A DNA stretch of 12,163 nucleotides from Mucilaginibacter sp. UBA4741 (lineage in GTDB: Bacteria > Bacteroidota > Bacteroidia > Sphingobacteriales > Sphingobacteriaceae): the NCBI GenBank assembly GCA_002403905.1, contig DHIR01000243.1:44656-56818 (forward strand), given 5' to 3'. Positions 1-7,352 of this stretch are shown here, piece by piece (positions within the stretch are counted from its first letter, which is position 1; the number at the start of each line of letters is the position of its first letter). A program made the translations under genes and the position numbers. Below the pieces are notes generated by a model that did not search any database, had not been told where the DNA came from, and saw only the letters and a program-made list of their open reading frames with translations.

Positions 1-336
1 GCTGGCGTCAAAATAACCGGGGATAACAAAGCTGTCATAATGATCAATGCAAGTACCGGAAAACCTGTAGAAGCACAAAAAATCCCCTTAAACCAAAAGG
101 TAGTATACTTTAAGGCAGAATGCAATTTTACGAACAGAAAAGACGTGGCAGATTTTTTTTATAGCCTGGACGGGAAAACGTGGATACCATTGGGCACACA
201 ATTAAAAATGGCCTATACCTTCCCGCATTTCATGGGCTATCGTTTTGCTTTGTTTAATTATGCCACAAAAAATATAGGGGGTGCGGCTGACTTTGACTTT
301 TTTCATATAACAGATTCCATTTCCCCGGAAAAATAG
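1..336 (+). CDS. GH43 glycosidase, C-terminal end only (5' end outside window)
   Basis: This is the last 111 residues of a reading frame open from base 1 and ending at TAG 334-336. The sequence is typical of the beta-sandwich (concanavalin A-like) domain that closes GH43 beta-xylosidase/arabinofuranosidase enzymes. The visible signs are FFYSLDGKTWIPLG, the HFMGYRFALFNYATK stretch and the final GGAADFDFFHI. In the family this domain packs against the five-bladed propeller and helps shape the active site; the catalytic propeller itself is upstream of the window. The product is probably periplasmic or outer-membrane associated and removes xylose or arabinose from hemicellulose oligosaccharides. 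The end at DSISPEK looks natural for the family. The internal ATG at 40 is not a start, because the domain already runs upstream of it. Substrate is inferred from family only. Confidence 0.85.
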   Translation, partial: AGVKITGDNKAVIMINASTGKPVEAQKIPLNQKVVYFKAECNFTNRKDVADFFYSLDGKTWIPLGTQLKMAYTFPHFMGYRFALFNYATKNIGGAADFDFFHITDSISPEK

Positions 337-461
337 GTTGGGTCCTTGTTTTTTATGATGAAACAAAAAAAGCATGGAATATTGAAGCCGGCGACTTTGT
401 TCTGCAATTAGGTAATACATCACGCAATATTTCTAAAACAGTAAAAATTTCAGTTAAATAA
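337..461 (+). pseudogene. GH3 beta-glycosidase remnant, C-terminal tail of the Fn3-like domain
   Basis: In the frame of position 339 the sequence reads about 40 residues ending at TAA 459-461. LVFYDETKKAW, then EAGDFVLQLGNTSRNI and a final beta strand match the end of the fibronectin type III-like domain of GH3 beta-glucosidases/beta-xylosidases, where a FYD motif, a Trp and 'G.F.l.lG.(S/T)S..I' recur. Nothing else of a GH3 enzyme is present. The (alpha/beta)8 barrel, the sandwich domain and any start codon are missing, and the tail begins within a few bases of the GH43 stop. A deletion therefore probably removed at least 2 kb, with its end near 326-345. The fragment is unlikely to be translated usefully. 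In the ancestral locus a GH3 beta-xylosidase or beta-glucosidase would have acted on the products of the neighbouring GH43. Confidence 0.7.
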
Positions 462-489
462 TATACTTTTTAGATAACAGACGAATTTC

Positions 490-1652
490 AATAAACAGGG
501 TGATGATTTAGAGAGGGACCCGTGGCTGAAACACGGGCCACCCGTCCATATTTATGTGGAGTATGGAAAACGAAGAATGGATACAAGGCACAGTAACCGG
601 GGCGAGGATACTTAAAACACTGGTTGACATCACCCATAAATAGACTCCACCCGCCCTGTGACTGCCGCCATGAATCATGGACTGAACGAAGGTGGGTATG
701 CCGATGTGCTGGATGTTGTGGGATATAATTATGGTGACAAGGGATTGGCGTATGTGAAAGATCATGAAAAGCATCCCGGGCGAATAGAGTTTTGTACAGA
801 AGCCACAAGTTTTATTTCGACTCGTGGGGAGTATCAGAATGATTGGGGGAAAGGTTATGTTTCAAACCTCGGACTATGGCAACCCAACTGGGGTCCATTG
901 CCCGGCGAAAGCTGGGCAGACATTGTTAAATATCTTATCTCGGAGGGTTGTTTGTCTGGACAGGTTTTGACTACCGTGGTGAACACTCCATACCAATGGC
1001 CATGCGTTACATCTCATTTCGGGTTCATGGATATATGCGGTTTCCCCAAAGACGGGTAGCTTGGACAAACGAACCCGTAGTCCATATTTTTCCGCATTGG
1101 AACTGGCCCGGCAAAGAAGGAGACAGTACACAGGTGCATTGTTACACCAACTGAGGCGAAGTGGAGTTATTCCTCAACGGAAAAAAAATAGGCAGGCAAA
1201 AAGCGGTTCCGTATACTAAGCTGATATGGAACCTGGTATATAAGCCTGGTAAATTGGAAGCCAGAGGATATAAGAATGGAAAATTGGTAACCCGGGATAT
1301 TGTTGAAACAACTACAGCCCCGGCACAGGTGGCGTTGAATAGCGATTGCAATGTGCTTAAAGCTGATGGCACCGATGTAGCCGTTATCCGGGTGGCAATT
1401 AAGGACGCCAAAGGAAGGGTAGTGCCTACAGCGGCGAATCTGGTAAAATTTTCAATTGAATGCCCGGGAAAAATTATCGGCACAGGCAATGGTAACCCCA
1501 GCAGCCATGAGCCCGATAAAGCCAGCCAGCGCATGGCTTTCAACGGATATTGTTTGGTGCTGGTTCAATCAAATAAACAGGCTGGTGAGATCCGGTTAAA
1601 AGCCGTTTCGGAAACCCTTAAAGAAGATGAGGTTGTTATTAAAGTCCAATAA
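490..1652 (+). pseudogene. GH2 beta-galactosidase-type gene, N-terminal half lost and multiply frameshifted
   Basis: The GH2 catalytic barrel, DUF4982-like and C-terminal Ig-like domains can be followed only by switching frames. DDLERD is frame 1 at about 502-519. HPSIFMWS and NEEW are frame 2 from 539 to 642. Then LDSTRPVTAAMNHG continues in frame 1 to about 947, FVWTGFDYRGE in frame 3 to about 986, PYQWP to GFPKDG in frame 1 to about 1056, and WTNEPVVHIFPHWNW onward in frame 3 to TAA 1650-1652. Lesions: about 13 extra bases in 520-538; one base lost at 641; one lost near 947; two lost near 987; a larger deletion near 1059; and TGA at 1152-1154 inside YTN*GEVELFLNGK. Codons for the likely acid/base Glu (572-574) and nucleophile Glu (799-801) survive. 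The N-terminal sugar-binding and Ig-like domains are absent. It differs clearly from both intact GH2 genes in the window, so it is not a recent copy of either. Confidence 0.88.
519..537. repeat. 6-bp perfect hairpin inside the GH2 pseudogene insertion
   Basis: CCCGTG (519-524) and CACGGG (532-537) form a perfect inverted repeat around a seven-base loop. It sits exactly where the GH2 motif RDRNHPS should be encoded and where about 13 extra bases break the frame. ACCCGT also occurs twice, at 518-523 and 540-545. The layout suggests a small duplication or template-switch event during decay of the gene rather than a working element. It could be chance. Confidence 0.3.
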
Positions 1653-1935
1653 AGTAGAATTAATGGATAAATCGCCTCAACCATTGAGGCATAAAGGCTT
1701 ATGAAAATCAACAAAAATGCTGCTTAAAATGAAGATATATCTTTTTTTCTGTGCTTTTTGCAAGTGCTTTTGCTTACTTATTGATATTCAAATACTTATA
1801 TATTTACTTTTTGCTCAAACTTTTTATATAGTTATCTCGAACTCTCGTAAACTATGTATATAACACATAGTTTACGCTAAATTATGAGCTAATATAAATG
1901 TTTTAGATACATTTAATAATTATTTATAAACCAAA
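1653..1935. other. AT-rich spacer upstream of the intact GH2 gene
   Basis: This 283-base stretch holds no intact gene. It contains a short hairpin at 1674-1690 (GCCTCAA, loop CCA, TTGAGGC) just behind the pseudogene stop, with no T-run after it, so it is at best a weak terminator. From ATG 1729 a reading frame begins MKIYLFFCAF. If one T of the run at 1755-1759 is removed it continues ASAFAY, resembling a secretion signal whose mature protein has been lost; this reading is speculative. A strong inverted repeat (1846-1876) lies nearer the GH2 start. TACATTTA at 1908-1915 is one base off the Bacteroidota -7 consensus TAnnTTTG, but I see no TTTG at the expected -33 distance, so I do not call a promoter. 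Confidence 0.5.
1846..1876. promoter_or_regulatory. Perfect 12-bp inverted repeat, candidate operator or attenuator upstream of GH2
   Basis: CGTAAACTATGT (1846-1857) and ACATAGTTTACG (1865-1876) are exact reverse complements separated by the seven bases ATATAAC. The element ends 59 bases before the GH2 ATG at 1936. In DNA it would suit a dimeric regulator; in RNA it would form a 12-bp stem. No T-run follows, so it is a poor intrinsic terminator. No second copy is obvious upstream of the GH95, GH97 or second GH2 genes. Function is inference from symmetry and position. Confidence 0.45.
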
Positions 1936-4359
1936 ATGAAAAGATTATTTTACTTGTTTATCCTGATCAGTTTATCAGCTGTTGTGCATGCGCAAAGTGG
2001 GCGGTCGGTTTTGGATTTTGATCAAAACTGGACGTTTAACCTGGGGGACGTACCTAACTGCCAAAACGTTGATTTTAATGATGCCAGCTGGCGAAAATTA
2101 AATTTACCTCATGACTGGAGCATAGAAGGCGAATTTAAAAAAGATAACCCGGCGACTGTGGAAGGCGGCGCTTTACCAGGCGGTATAGGCTGGTACCGTA
2201 AAACCTTTACCATCCCGCAAACTGATAAAGGCAAATTGATCTATATTGCTTTTGACGGTGTTTATCAAAAAAGCGATGTGTGGATAAACGGTCACCATTT
2301 AGGTTTCAGGCCAAACGGTTATATCAGTTTCAGATACGAGCTTACGCCATATTTAAAATATGGTGGTAAAAAAAATGTGATTGCTGTAAAGGCTGATAAT
2401 TCTGTTCAGCCAAATTCACGCTGGTATTCCGGCTCGGGCATTTACCGCCATGTTTGGCTGATAAGCACTAACAAAATTGCCGTTAACCATTGGGGTACTT
2501 TTGTGACCACACCAAATGTAAGCGCCAGCCATGCCGATGTTAACCTGAGCGTTAGCATAAAAAATGCGGCAGGCAATGCTAAACTTGCCACTATTGTCAG
2601 CAGCATTTATGCTGGTGGTAAAGTAGTAGCAAGCAAAACCCTTACAGGCGTTAGTTTAAAGGATACGGTTACTACTGTAAGCCAGAACTTCGGCGTTAAT
2701 AACCCGGTATTATGGTCGGTTAACAAACCATTCCTGTATAAAGTACAAACTAAAATATTGGTGAATAATGTAGTGGTTGATCAGTATGAAACACCGCTGG
2801 GTATCCGTTATTTCAATTTTGATGTGGATAAAGGCTTCAGCCTGAATGGTGTTTCCATGAAAATAAACGGCGTTTGCGAGCACCATGACCTGGGCGCGCT
2901 GGGCACAGCATTTAATGTGCACGCGCTGGAAAGGCAGTTTAAAATATTAAAGGAAATGGGCGTAAATGCTATACGCACTTCGCACAACCCACCGGCACCA
3001 GAGTTTTTAGACCTTGCAGACCGCATGGGCTTTATTATTATGGACGAATCATTTGACGTATGGCAAGTTGGTAAAAGGCCTAAGTTTGACTATCATATTT
3101 TCTTTAATGAATGGCACAAGCGGGACCTGGTAGATCAGATACTGCGCGACAGGAACCACCCTTCGGTGGTGATATGGAGCATTGGTAATGAAATACCCGA
3201 GCAAAGAGATACCAGCGCGGCACGTATAGCCCGCGAGCTTACCGGCATTATCCACGAACTGGATACCACAAGGCCAATCACTACAGCCAATAGCGAACCC
3301 GGCCTTGGCAATAAAATTGTTGAATCGGGCGCTGTTGACCTGGTAGGATACAATTACCATAATGGGAAACTGGCCAATTTCCAAAAGGACTACCCCGGTA
3401 AAAAATTCATTGGTACCGAAACTGCTTCGGCGCTGGAAAGCCGCGGTGTTTACAATACTTCACCCGATACCATTCAACGGTGGCCGGGAGGCACGGTAGT
3501 TAATGGCAAAAGGGTGAGAAGGCCCATGAATGCCGATAATACTGTTAACGCTTATGATAATATTTCGGCACCCTGGGGTTTTACCCACGAGGAAACATGG
3601 AAAATATATAAAAAACATGCTTTTCTGTCGGGTCAGTTCATCTGGACCGGGTTTGATTATTTAGGCGAACCATGGCCTTACCAATGGCCATCCCGCAGTT
3701 CATACTTCGGGATAGTAGATCTGGCTGGCTTCCCTAAGGATGTCTATTATATGTACCAGGGCGAATGGACCAATAAAACAGTGCTCCACTTATTACCGCA
3801 CTGGAACTGGGAAGCTGGTAAAGTAGTTGATGTATGGGCCTACTACAGTAATGCCGATGAGGTTGAACTGTTTTTGAACGGGAAATCATTAGGTACAAAA
3901 TCGAAACAGGGCGACGATCTGCACATTGCCTGGAAAGTAAACTATGAGCCGGGTACCTTAAAGGCCGTATCGCGCAAAAATGGCAAAGTTGTATTAACTA
4001 CCGAAGTTAAAACCGCGGGTGCGCCAGCCAGGATAGAATTAAGTGCCGACAGGAGCAGCATAGGTTCAAACGATCATGATCTTTCTTTTATCACTGTTAA
4101 AATTGTAGATAAGAATGGCATAATGGTGCCTAATGCTGATAATGATGTCAAATTCAAATTATCAGGTGCCGATAGCTTCCTGGCAGGTGTTGATAATGGA
4201 AGCCAAACCAGCCACGAATCGTTCAAAGCCGATCATCGTAAAGCATTCAATGGATTAGCCTTGGCAATTATTGGCGCTAAAAATAAACCGGGTACAGTAA
4301 CAATAACAGCAACAGCTGACGGCTTAGCGTCTGCATCGTTGCCAATTACTATTAAATAA
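1936..4359 (+). CDS. Secreted GH2 glycoside hydrolase, probable beta-galactosidase
   Basis: 807 residues, intact. Residues 1-20 form a signal peptide (Lys-Arg, hydrophobic core, VHAQ), so the enzyme acts in the periplasm or at the surface. Order: jelly-roll sugar-binding domain (about 25-180, with NLPHDWSIEGEF, GWYRKTF and SRWYSGSGIYRHVWL); Ig-like domain (about 185-290); (alpha/beta)8 catalytic barrel (about 295-600, with IRTSHNPPAPEFLDL and DRNHPSVVIWSIGNE); DUF4982-like domain (about 605-695, LLPHWNWEAG, EVELFLNGKSLG); and a C-terminal Ig-like domain to 807. By family alignment Glu419 in SIGNE is the acid/base and Glu495 in IGTETAS the nucleophile; GH2 enzymes are retaining. Length and architecture match Bacteroidota GH2 enzymes usually annotated as beta-galactosidase. 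Some GH2 members act on other beta-linked sugars, so substrate is not certain. The ATG fits the signal peptide; no Shine-Dalgarno is seen, as is usual in this phylum. The gene follows a likely regulatory inverted repeat. Confidence 0.93.
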   Translation: MKRLFYLFILISLSAVVHAQSGRSVLDFDQNWTFNLGDVPNCQNVDFNDASWRKLNLPHDWSIEGEFKKDNPATVEGGALPGGIGWYRKTFTIPQTDKGKLIYIAFDGVYQKSDVWINGHHLGFRPNGYISFRYELTPYLKYGGKKNVIAVKADNSVQPNSRWYSGSGIYRHVWLISTNKIAVNHWGTFVTTPNVSASHADVNLSVSIKNAAGNAKLATIVSSIYAGGKVVASKTLTGVSLKDTVTTVSQNFGVNNPVLWSVNKPFLYKVQTKILVNNVVVDQYETPLGIRYFNFDVDKGFSLNGVSMKINGVCEHHDLGALGTAFNVHALERQFKILKEMGVNAIRTSHNPPAPEFLDLADRMGFIIMDESFDVWQVGKRPKFDYHIFFNEWHKRDLVDQILRDRNHPSVVIWSIGNEIPEQRDTSAARIARELTGIIHELDTTRPITTANSEPGLGNKIVESGAVDLVGYNYHNGKLANFQKDYPGKKFIGTETASALESRGVYNTSPDTIQRWPGGTVVNGKRVRRPMNADNTVNAYDNISAPWGFTHEETWKIYKKHAFLSGQFIWTGFDYLGEPWPYQWPSRSSYFGIVDLAGFPKDVYYMYQGEWTNKTVLHLLPHWNWEAGKVVDVWAYYSNADEVELFLNGKSLGTKSKQGDDLHIAWKVNYEPGTLKAVSRKNGKVVLTTEVKTAGAPARIELSADRSSIGSNDHDLSFITVKIVDKNGIMVPNADNDVKFKLSGADSFLAGVDNGSQTSHESFKADHRKAFNGLALAIIGAKNKPGTVTITATADGLASASLPITIK

Positions 4360-4364
4360 ACCAA

Positions 4365-4523
4365 TTGGTTACGAAAATACTTTCTGTTTACCATTGCATA
4401 GGGCTTGCTTTACTTTGTACGGCAAGCTCTTTGTTTGGGCAAACTGCACCTGCAGCGGCCCAGCCCGCGAAGCTACAAAAAGCCTTATCGGGGTTACACT
4501 TGCTTAAACCGAACTCACGTTAA
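4365..4523 (+). pseudogene. Orphan signal-peptide reading frame, probable head of a lost secreted protein
   Basis: A 52-codon frame starts with TTG 4365 (LVTKIL) and ends at TAA 4521-4523, in the gap between the GH2 and GH95 genes. It encodes a Lys near the start, a hydrophobic core (CIGLALLCTASSLFGQ), a plausible cleavage site after SSLFGQ, an Ala/Pro/Gln-rich linker (TAPAAAQPAK) and then ALSGLHLLKPNSR before the stop. This is the layout of an exported-protein N-terminus with no mature domain. Bacteroidota rarely use TTG starts, so an original ATG may have mutated. I infer a gene whose body was deleted. Alternatively it could be a real exported small protein translated from TTG. No family is recognisable. 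Confidence 0.45.
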
Positions 4524-4627
4524 ATAATAATTAATCAGATCGATAAATATAATGCGAGGATATGGAGCTGAATTCGGACTGGGACAATTTTAAAGAATGG
4601 ATATTAACGAAATTAAAATCGAAAAAA

Positions 4628-7153
4628 ATGCCTTTTAAACAACATTTCAAAAAGATATTGCTCTCTGTAGCGTTTTTAAGTTACATCACTACCGCGTTTG
4701 CGCAACAAAGCGATTTAAAGCTGTGGTACGATAAGCCATCAGGCAAAGTATGGGAACGCGCATTGCCGGTCGGCAATGGTCGCCTTGCCGCGATGGTATA
4801 TGGCAACCCGGGCCGGGAAGTTCTTCAAATGAATGAGTCTACGGTCTGGAGCGGTGGCCCAAGCCGTAACGACAGTAAAAGTTCACTGGCTGCGCTACCG
4901 GAGGTACGGCGGTTAATCTTTGAAAACAAGCGTGCGGAAGCTGCTGACCTGGCAAGTCGCGAGATCAAATCAGAAAAAAATAACGGCATGTGTTATCAAC
5001 CGGTGGGCAATCTGTATTTAAACTTTCCCGGCCATGATAAATATGAAAACTATTACCGCGATCTGGATATCACAAAAGCCATTGCCTCCACAACTTATAC
5101 CGTTGATGGCGTTAACTTCAAACGAGAGGTTTTTTCATCAAAACCGGATGAGGTAATGATCGTGCGTTTAACCGCCAGCAAACCTGGGGCGCTCACATTT
5201 AACGCAGCTATGTTTAGTCCCCAAAAGTCAAACATTATAACTAAAAATAACGAGTTAATTCTTTCGGGGATATCCGGCGACAGAGACGGGGTAAAAGGCG
5301 CCGTTAAATTCCAGAGCATTGTTAAAGTGAAAAATGAAGGGGGCCAGGTTACTTCTACGGATACCTCTTTAAATATAGCCAACGCGAACGTAGTTACCAT
5401 TTTCATATCTATTGCCACCAATTTTGTAAAGTATAATGATATAAGCGCTGACGAATCAGCGAAAGCAAATGCTTATCTGGATAAAGTGATTTTAAAACCC
5501 TATAGCCATCTACTCAGCAGTCATATCGCTGCTTACCAACACTACTTTAACCGGGTTAAATTAAACTTAGGTGTCAGCGATTCTGTTAAAAACCCAACTG
5601 ACCGCAGGCTGGCAGGATTTGCGGGCGGCTATGACCCGCAACTGGTTGAGCTATATTATCAATATGGCCGTTACCTGCTTATATCGTCCTCACAACCCGG
5701 TGGACAGGCGGCAAATCTTCAGGGTATATGGAATGACAAAATGAGCCCTCCCTGGGGCAGCAAGTATACAATCAATATAAACACAGAAATGAATTACTGG
5801 CCGTCGGAAGAAACGAACCTCGCAGAAATGCACGAGCCATTAATTCAAATGATAAAGGATCTGGCGGTTACCGGACAGGAAACTGCCAAAACCATGTATG
5901 GTGTTAACGGTTGGGTAGCCCACCATAATACAGATATTTGGCGCATAACCGGCCCTATTGATGCGATCTATTCTGGTCTTTGGCCTTCAGGCGGTGTATG
6001 GCTTTCAACGCAACTATGGGACAGGTATTTGTATAATGGTAATAAAGCATACCTTAAATCAGTTTACAGCCAGTTAAAGGGGGCCGCACAGTTTTACCAG
6101 GAGTTTTTGGTAGAAGAGCCTACCCACAAATGGTTAGTGATATCTCCGTCAAACTCTCCGGAAAACAACCCAACTGCTTACTTTGCCGAGGTTAAGGCCC
6201 CAAGAACCGGCAACATGCGAAAAAGCGGATTATCAATTGATGCGGGTGTAACTATGGATAACCAGTTGGCCTTTGATATTTTTAGCTATGTAATACAAGC
6301 CTCCAAAATTTTAGGTGTTGATAAAGAATTTGCAGCCAAACTGGAAGCTGCCCGTAAACGCCTGCCGCCAATGCAAATAGGCCAATACAGCCAACTGCAG
6401 GAGTGGATGACCGATCTGGACGATCCGAATGATCACAACCGCCACGTATCGCACCTTTATGGTTTATATCCGGGTAACCAGATCTCGCCTTACCGCACAC
6501 CTGAATTATTTGACGCTGCCCGCACATCGCTAATTTATCGTGGCGACGTATCAACCGGATGGTCAATGGGATGGAAAGTTAATTTCTGGGCGCGTTTTCA
6601 TGATGGCAATCATGCTTATCGTCTTATAAAGAATCAACTTACCCCAATCGGCGCAAAGAATGTTAATTATACAGGGGGTGGCGGCACTTATCCTAATTTG
6701 TTTGATGCGCACCCGCCGTTTCAGATAGACGGAAATTTTGGTTGTACCGCAGGTATAACAGAAATGTTGATGCAAAGCTTTGACGGCGCGCTGGCGTTGC
6801 TTCCTGCATTACCTGATGCCTGGAAAGATGGCGCTATAAGTGGATTACGTGCACGCGGTGGTTTCGAAATTGTGGATATGAAATGGAAAGATGGTAAACT
6901 AAGCGAGGTAAAGTTAAAGTCGACCATTGGCGGTAATTGTCGTTTACGTGTCAGTAACGCGCTGAAACTTAAGGGTGGGTCTTTAAAAGAGGCTGCCGGT
7001 AAAAATCCGAATACCTTTTTTCAATATGCAACTACTGCCACCCCGATCATTTCGGAAAAAGCACACTTAAAGCCTACGGGGGTAAAATCTACAGTACTTT
7101 ATGATTTTGCTACCCAGGCGGGTAAAACATATACCCTGGTTGCTGCAAATTAA
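4628..7153 (+). CDS. Secreted GH95 alpha-L-fucosidase / alpha-L-galactosidase
   Basis: 841 residues from ATG 4628. I prefer this start because it opens a good signal peptide ([19 protein letters not shown] then TTAFAQQ); an in-frame ATG at 4562 would add 22 charged residues that hide the signal. Domains: N-terminal beta-sandwich (about 27-280, opening [31 protein letters not shown]); (alpha/alpha)6 barrel (about 310-705); C-terminal beta-sandwich (about 715-841). GH95 signatures include [25 protein letters not shown] and [12 protein letters not shown]. By analogy with Bifidobacterium AfcA (recalled), Asn383, Asn385 and Asp701 form the base apparatus and Glu512 in SNSPENN is the general acid; the family inverts. 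Thr381 sits two residues before Asn383, where AfcA and plant fucosidases have His. That change is reported for an alpha-L-galactosidase, so L-galactose is a serious alternative to L-fucose. The product would be periplasmic and trim side chains before the GH2 enzymes act. Confidence 0.93.
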   Translation: MPFKQHFKKILLSVAFLSYITTAFAQQSDLKLWYDKPSGKVWERALPVGNGRLAAMVYGNPGREVLQMNESTVWSGGPSRNDSKSSLAALPEVRRLIFENKRAEAADLASREIKSEKNNGMCYQPVGNLYLNFPGHDKYENYYRDLDITKAIASTTYTVDGVNFKREVFSSKPDEVMIVRLTASKPGALTFNAAMFSPQKSNIITKNNELILSGISGDRDGVKGAVKFQSIVKVKNEGGQVTSTDTSLNIANANVVTIFISIATNFVKYNDISADESAKANAYLDKVILKPYSHLLSSHIAAYQHYFNRVKLNLGVSDSVKNPTDRRLAGFAGGYDPQLVELYYQYGRYLLISSSQPGGQAANLQGIWNDKMSPPWGSKYTININTEMNYWPSEETNLAEMHEPLIQMIKDLAVTGQETAKTMYGVNGWVAHHNTDIWRITGPIDAIYSGLWPSGGVWLSTQLWDRYLYNGNKAYLKSVYSQLKGAAQFYQEFLVEEPTHKWLVISPSNSPENNPTAYFAEVKAPRTGNMRKSGLSIDAGVTMDNQLAFDIFSYVIQASKILGVDKEFAAKLEAARKRLPPMQIGQYSQLQEWMTDLDDPNDHNRHVSHLYGLYPGNQISPYRTPELFDAARTSLIYRGDVSTGWSMGWKVNFWARFHDGNHAYRLIKNQLTPIGAKNVNYTGGGGTYPNLFDAHPPFQIDGNFGCTAGITEMLMQSFDGALALLPALPDAWKDGAISGLRARGGFEIVDMKWKDGKLSEVKLKSTIGGNCRLRVSNALKLKGGSLKEAAGKNPNTFFQYATTATPIISEKAHLKPTGVKSTVLYDFATQAGKTYTLVAAN

Positions 7154-7171
7154 ATATTGGTTACCTATATG

Positions 7172-7216
7172 CCGCTGATCGTCGTCATCTAAAGGAAATG
7201 GCGTAATGATCAGCGG
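7172..7216. promoter_or_regulatory. Long interrupted hairpin between GH95 and GH97
   Basis: CCGCTGATC (7172-7180) pairs perfectly with GATCAGCGG (7208-7216). Inside it, CGTCAT (7183-7188) pairs with ATGGCG (7198-7203), allowing one G-T pair, and leaves a nine-base loop at 7189-7197. It starts 18 bases after the GH95 stop and ends 136 bases before the GH97 ATG. No T-run follows on the + strand, so it is not a classical terminator. It might protect the upstream transcript's 3' end, act as a cis-regulatory structure for GH97, or be a relic. The remainder of the spacer, 7217-7352, is AT-rich with no recognisable gene or clear promoter. Confidence 0.4.
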
Positions 7217-7352
7217 TTATCTGGAAAACCCTTAAATGAAGAAAAATCTTTGATACGTAGAATACCATTGAAAATAATAACCATGTAGATTAAAGTAATA
7301 AATATTAACTTGAACAACACAATACACCTAACCTTCAGATAACCTATAAGTA

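Noticed and set aside
488..808. Minus-strand open frames of 106 and 88 codons
   Set aside because: They lie opposite the GH2 pseudogene, whose homology is clear on the + strand, and their translations resemble no protein type.
948..1154. A small gene of 68 codons starting at TTG 948
   Set aside because: It is an exon-like piece of the frameshifted GH2 pseudogene (FVWTGFDYRGE and WTNEPVVHIFPHWNW), not an independent gene.
1152..1154. Selenocysteine codon
   Set aside because: No SECIS-like hairpin or selenoprotein family is evident, and the surrounding gene carries many other lesions.
1142..1543. Minus-strand 133-codon open frame
   Set aside because: It is antisense to the well-preserved C-terminal domains of the GH2 pseudogene and has no recognisable motif.
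1674..1690. Intrinsic terminator for the pseudogene
   Set aside because: The 7-bp stem with a three-base loop has no T-run after it, so I mention it only in the spacer entry.
3049..3384. Minus-strand 111-codon open frame
   Set aside because: It is a shadow of the GH2 catalytic barrel coding region on the + strand.
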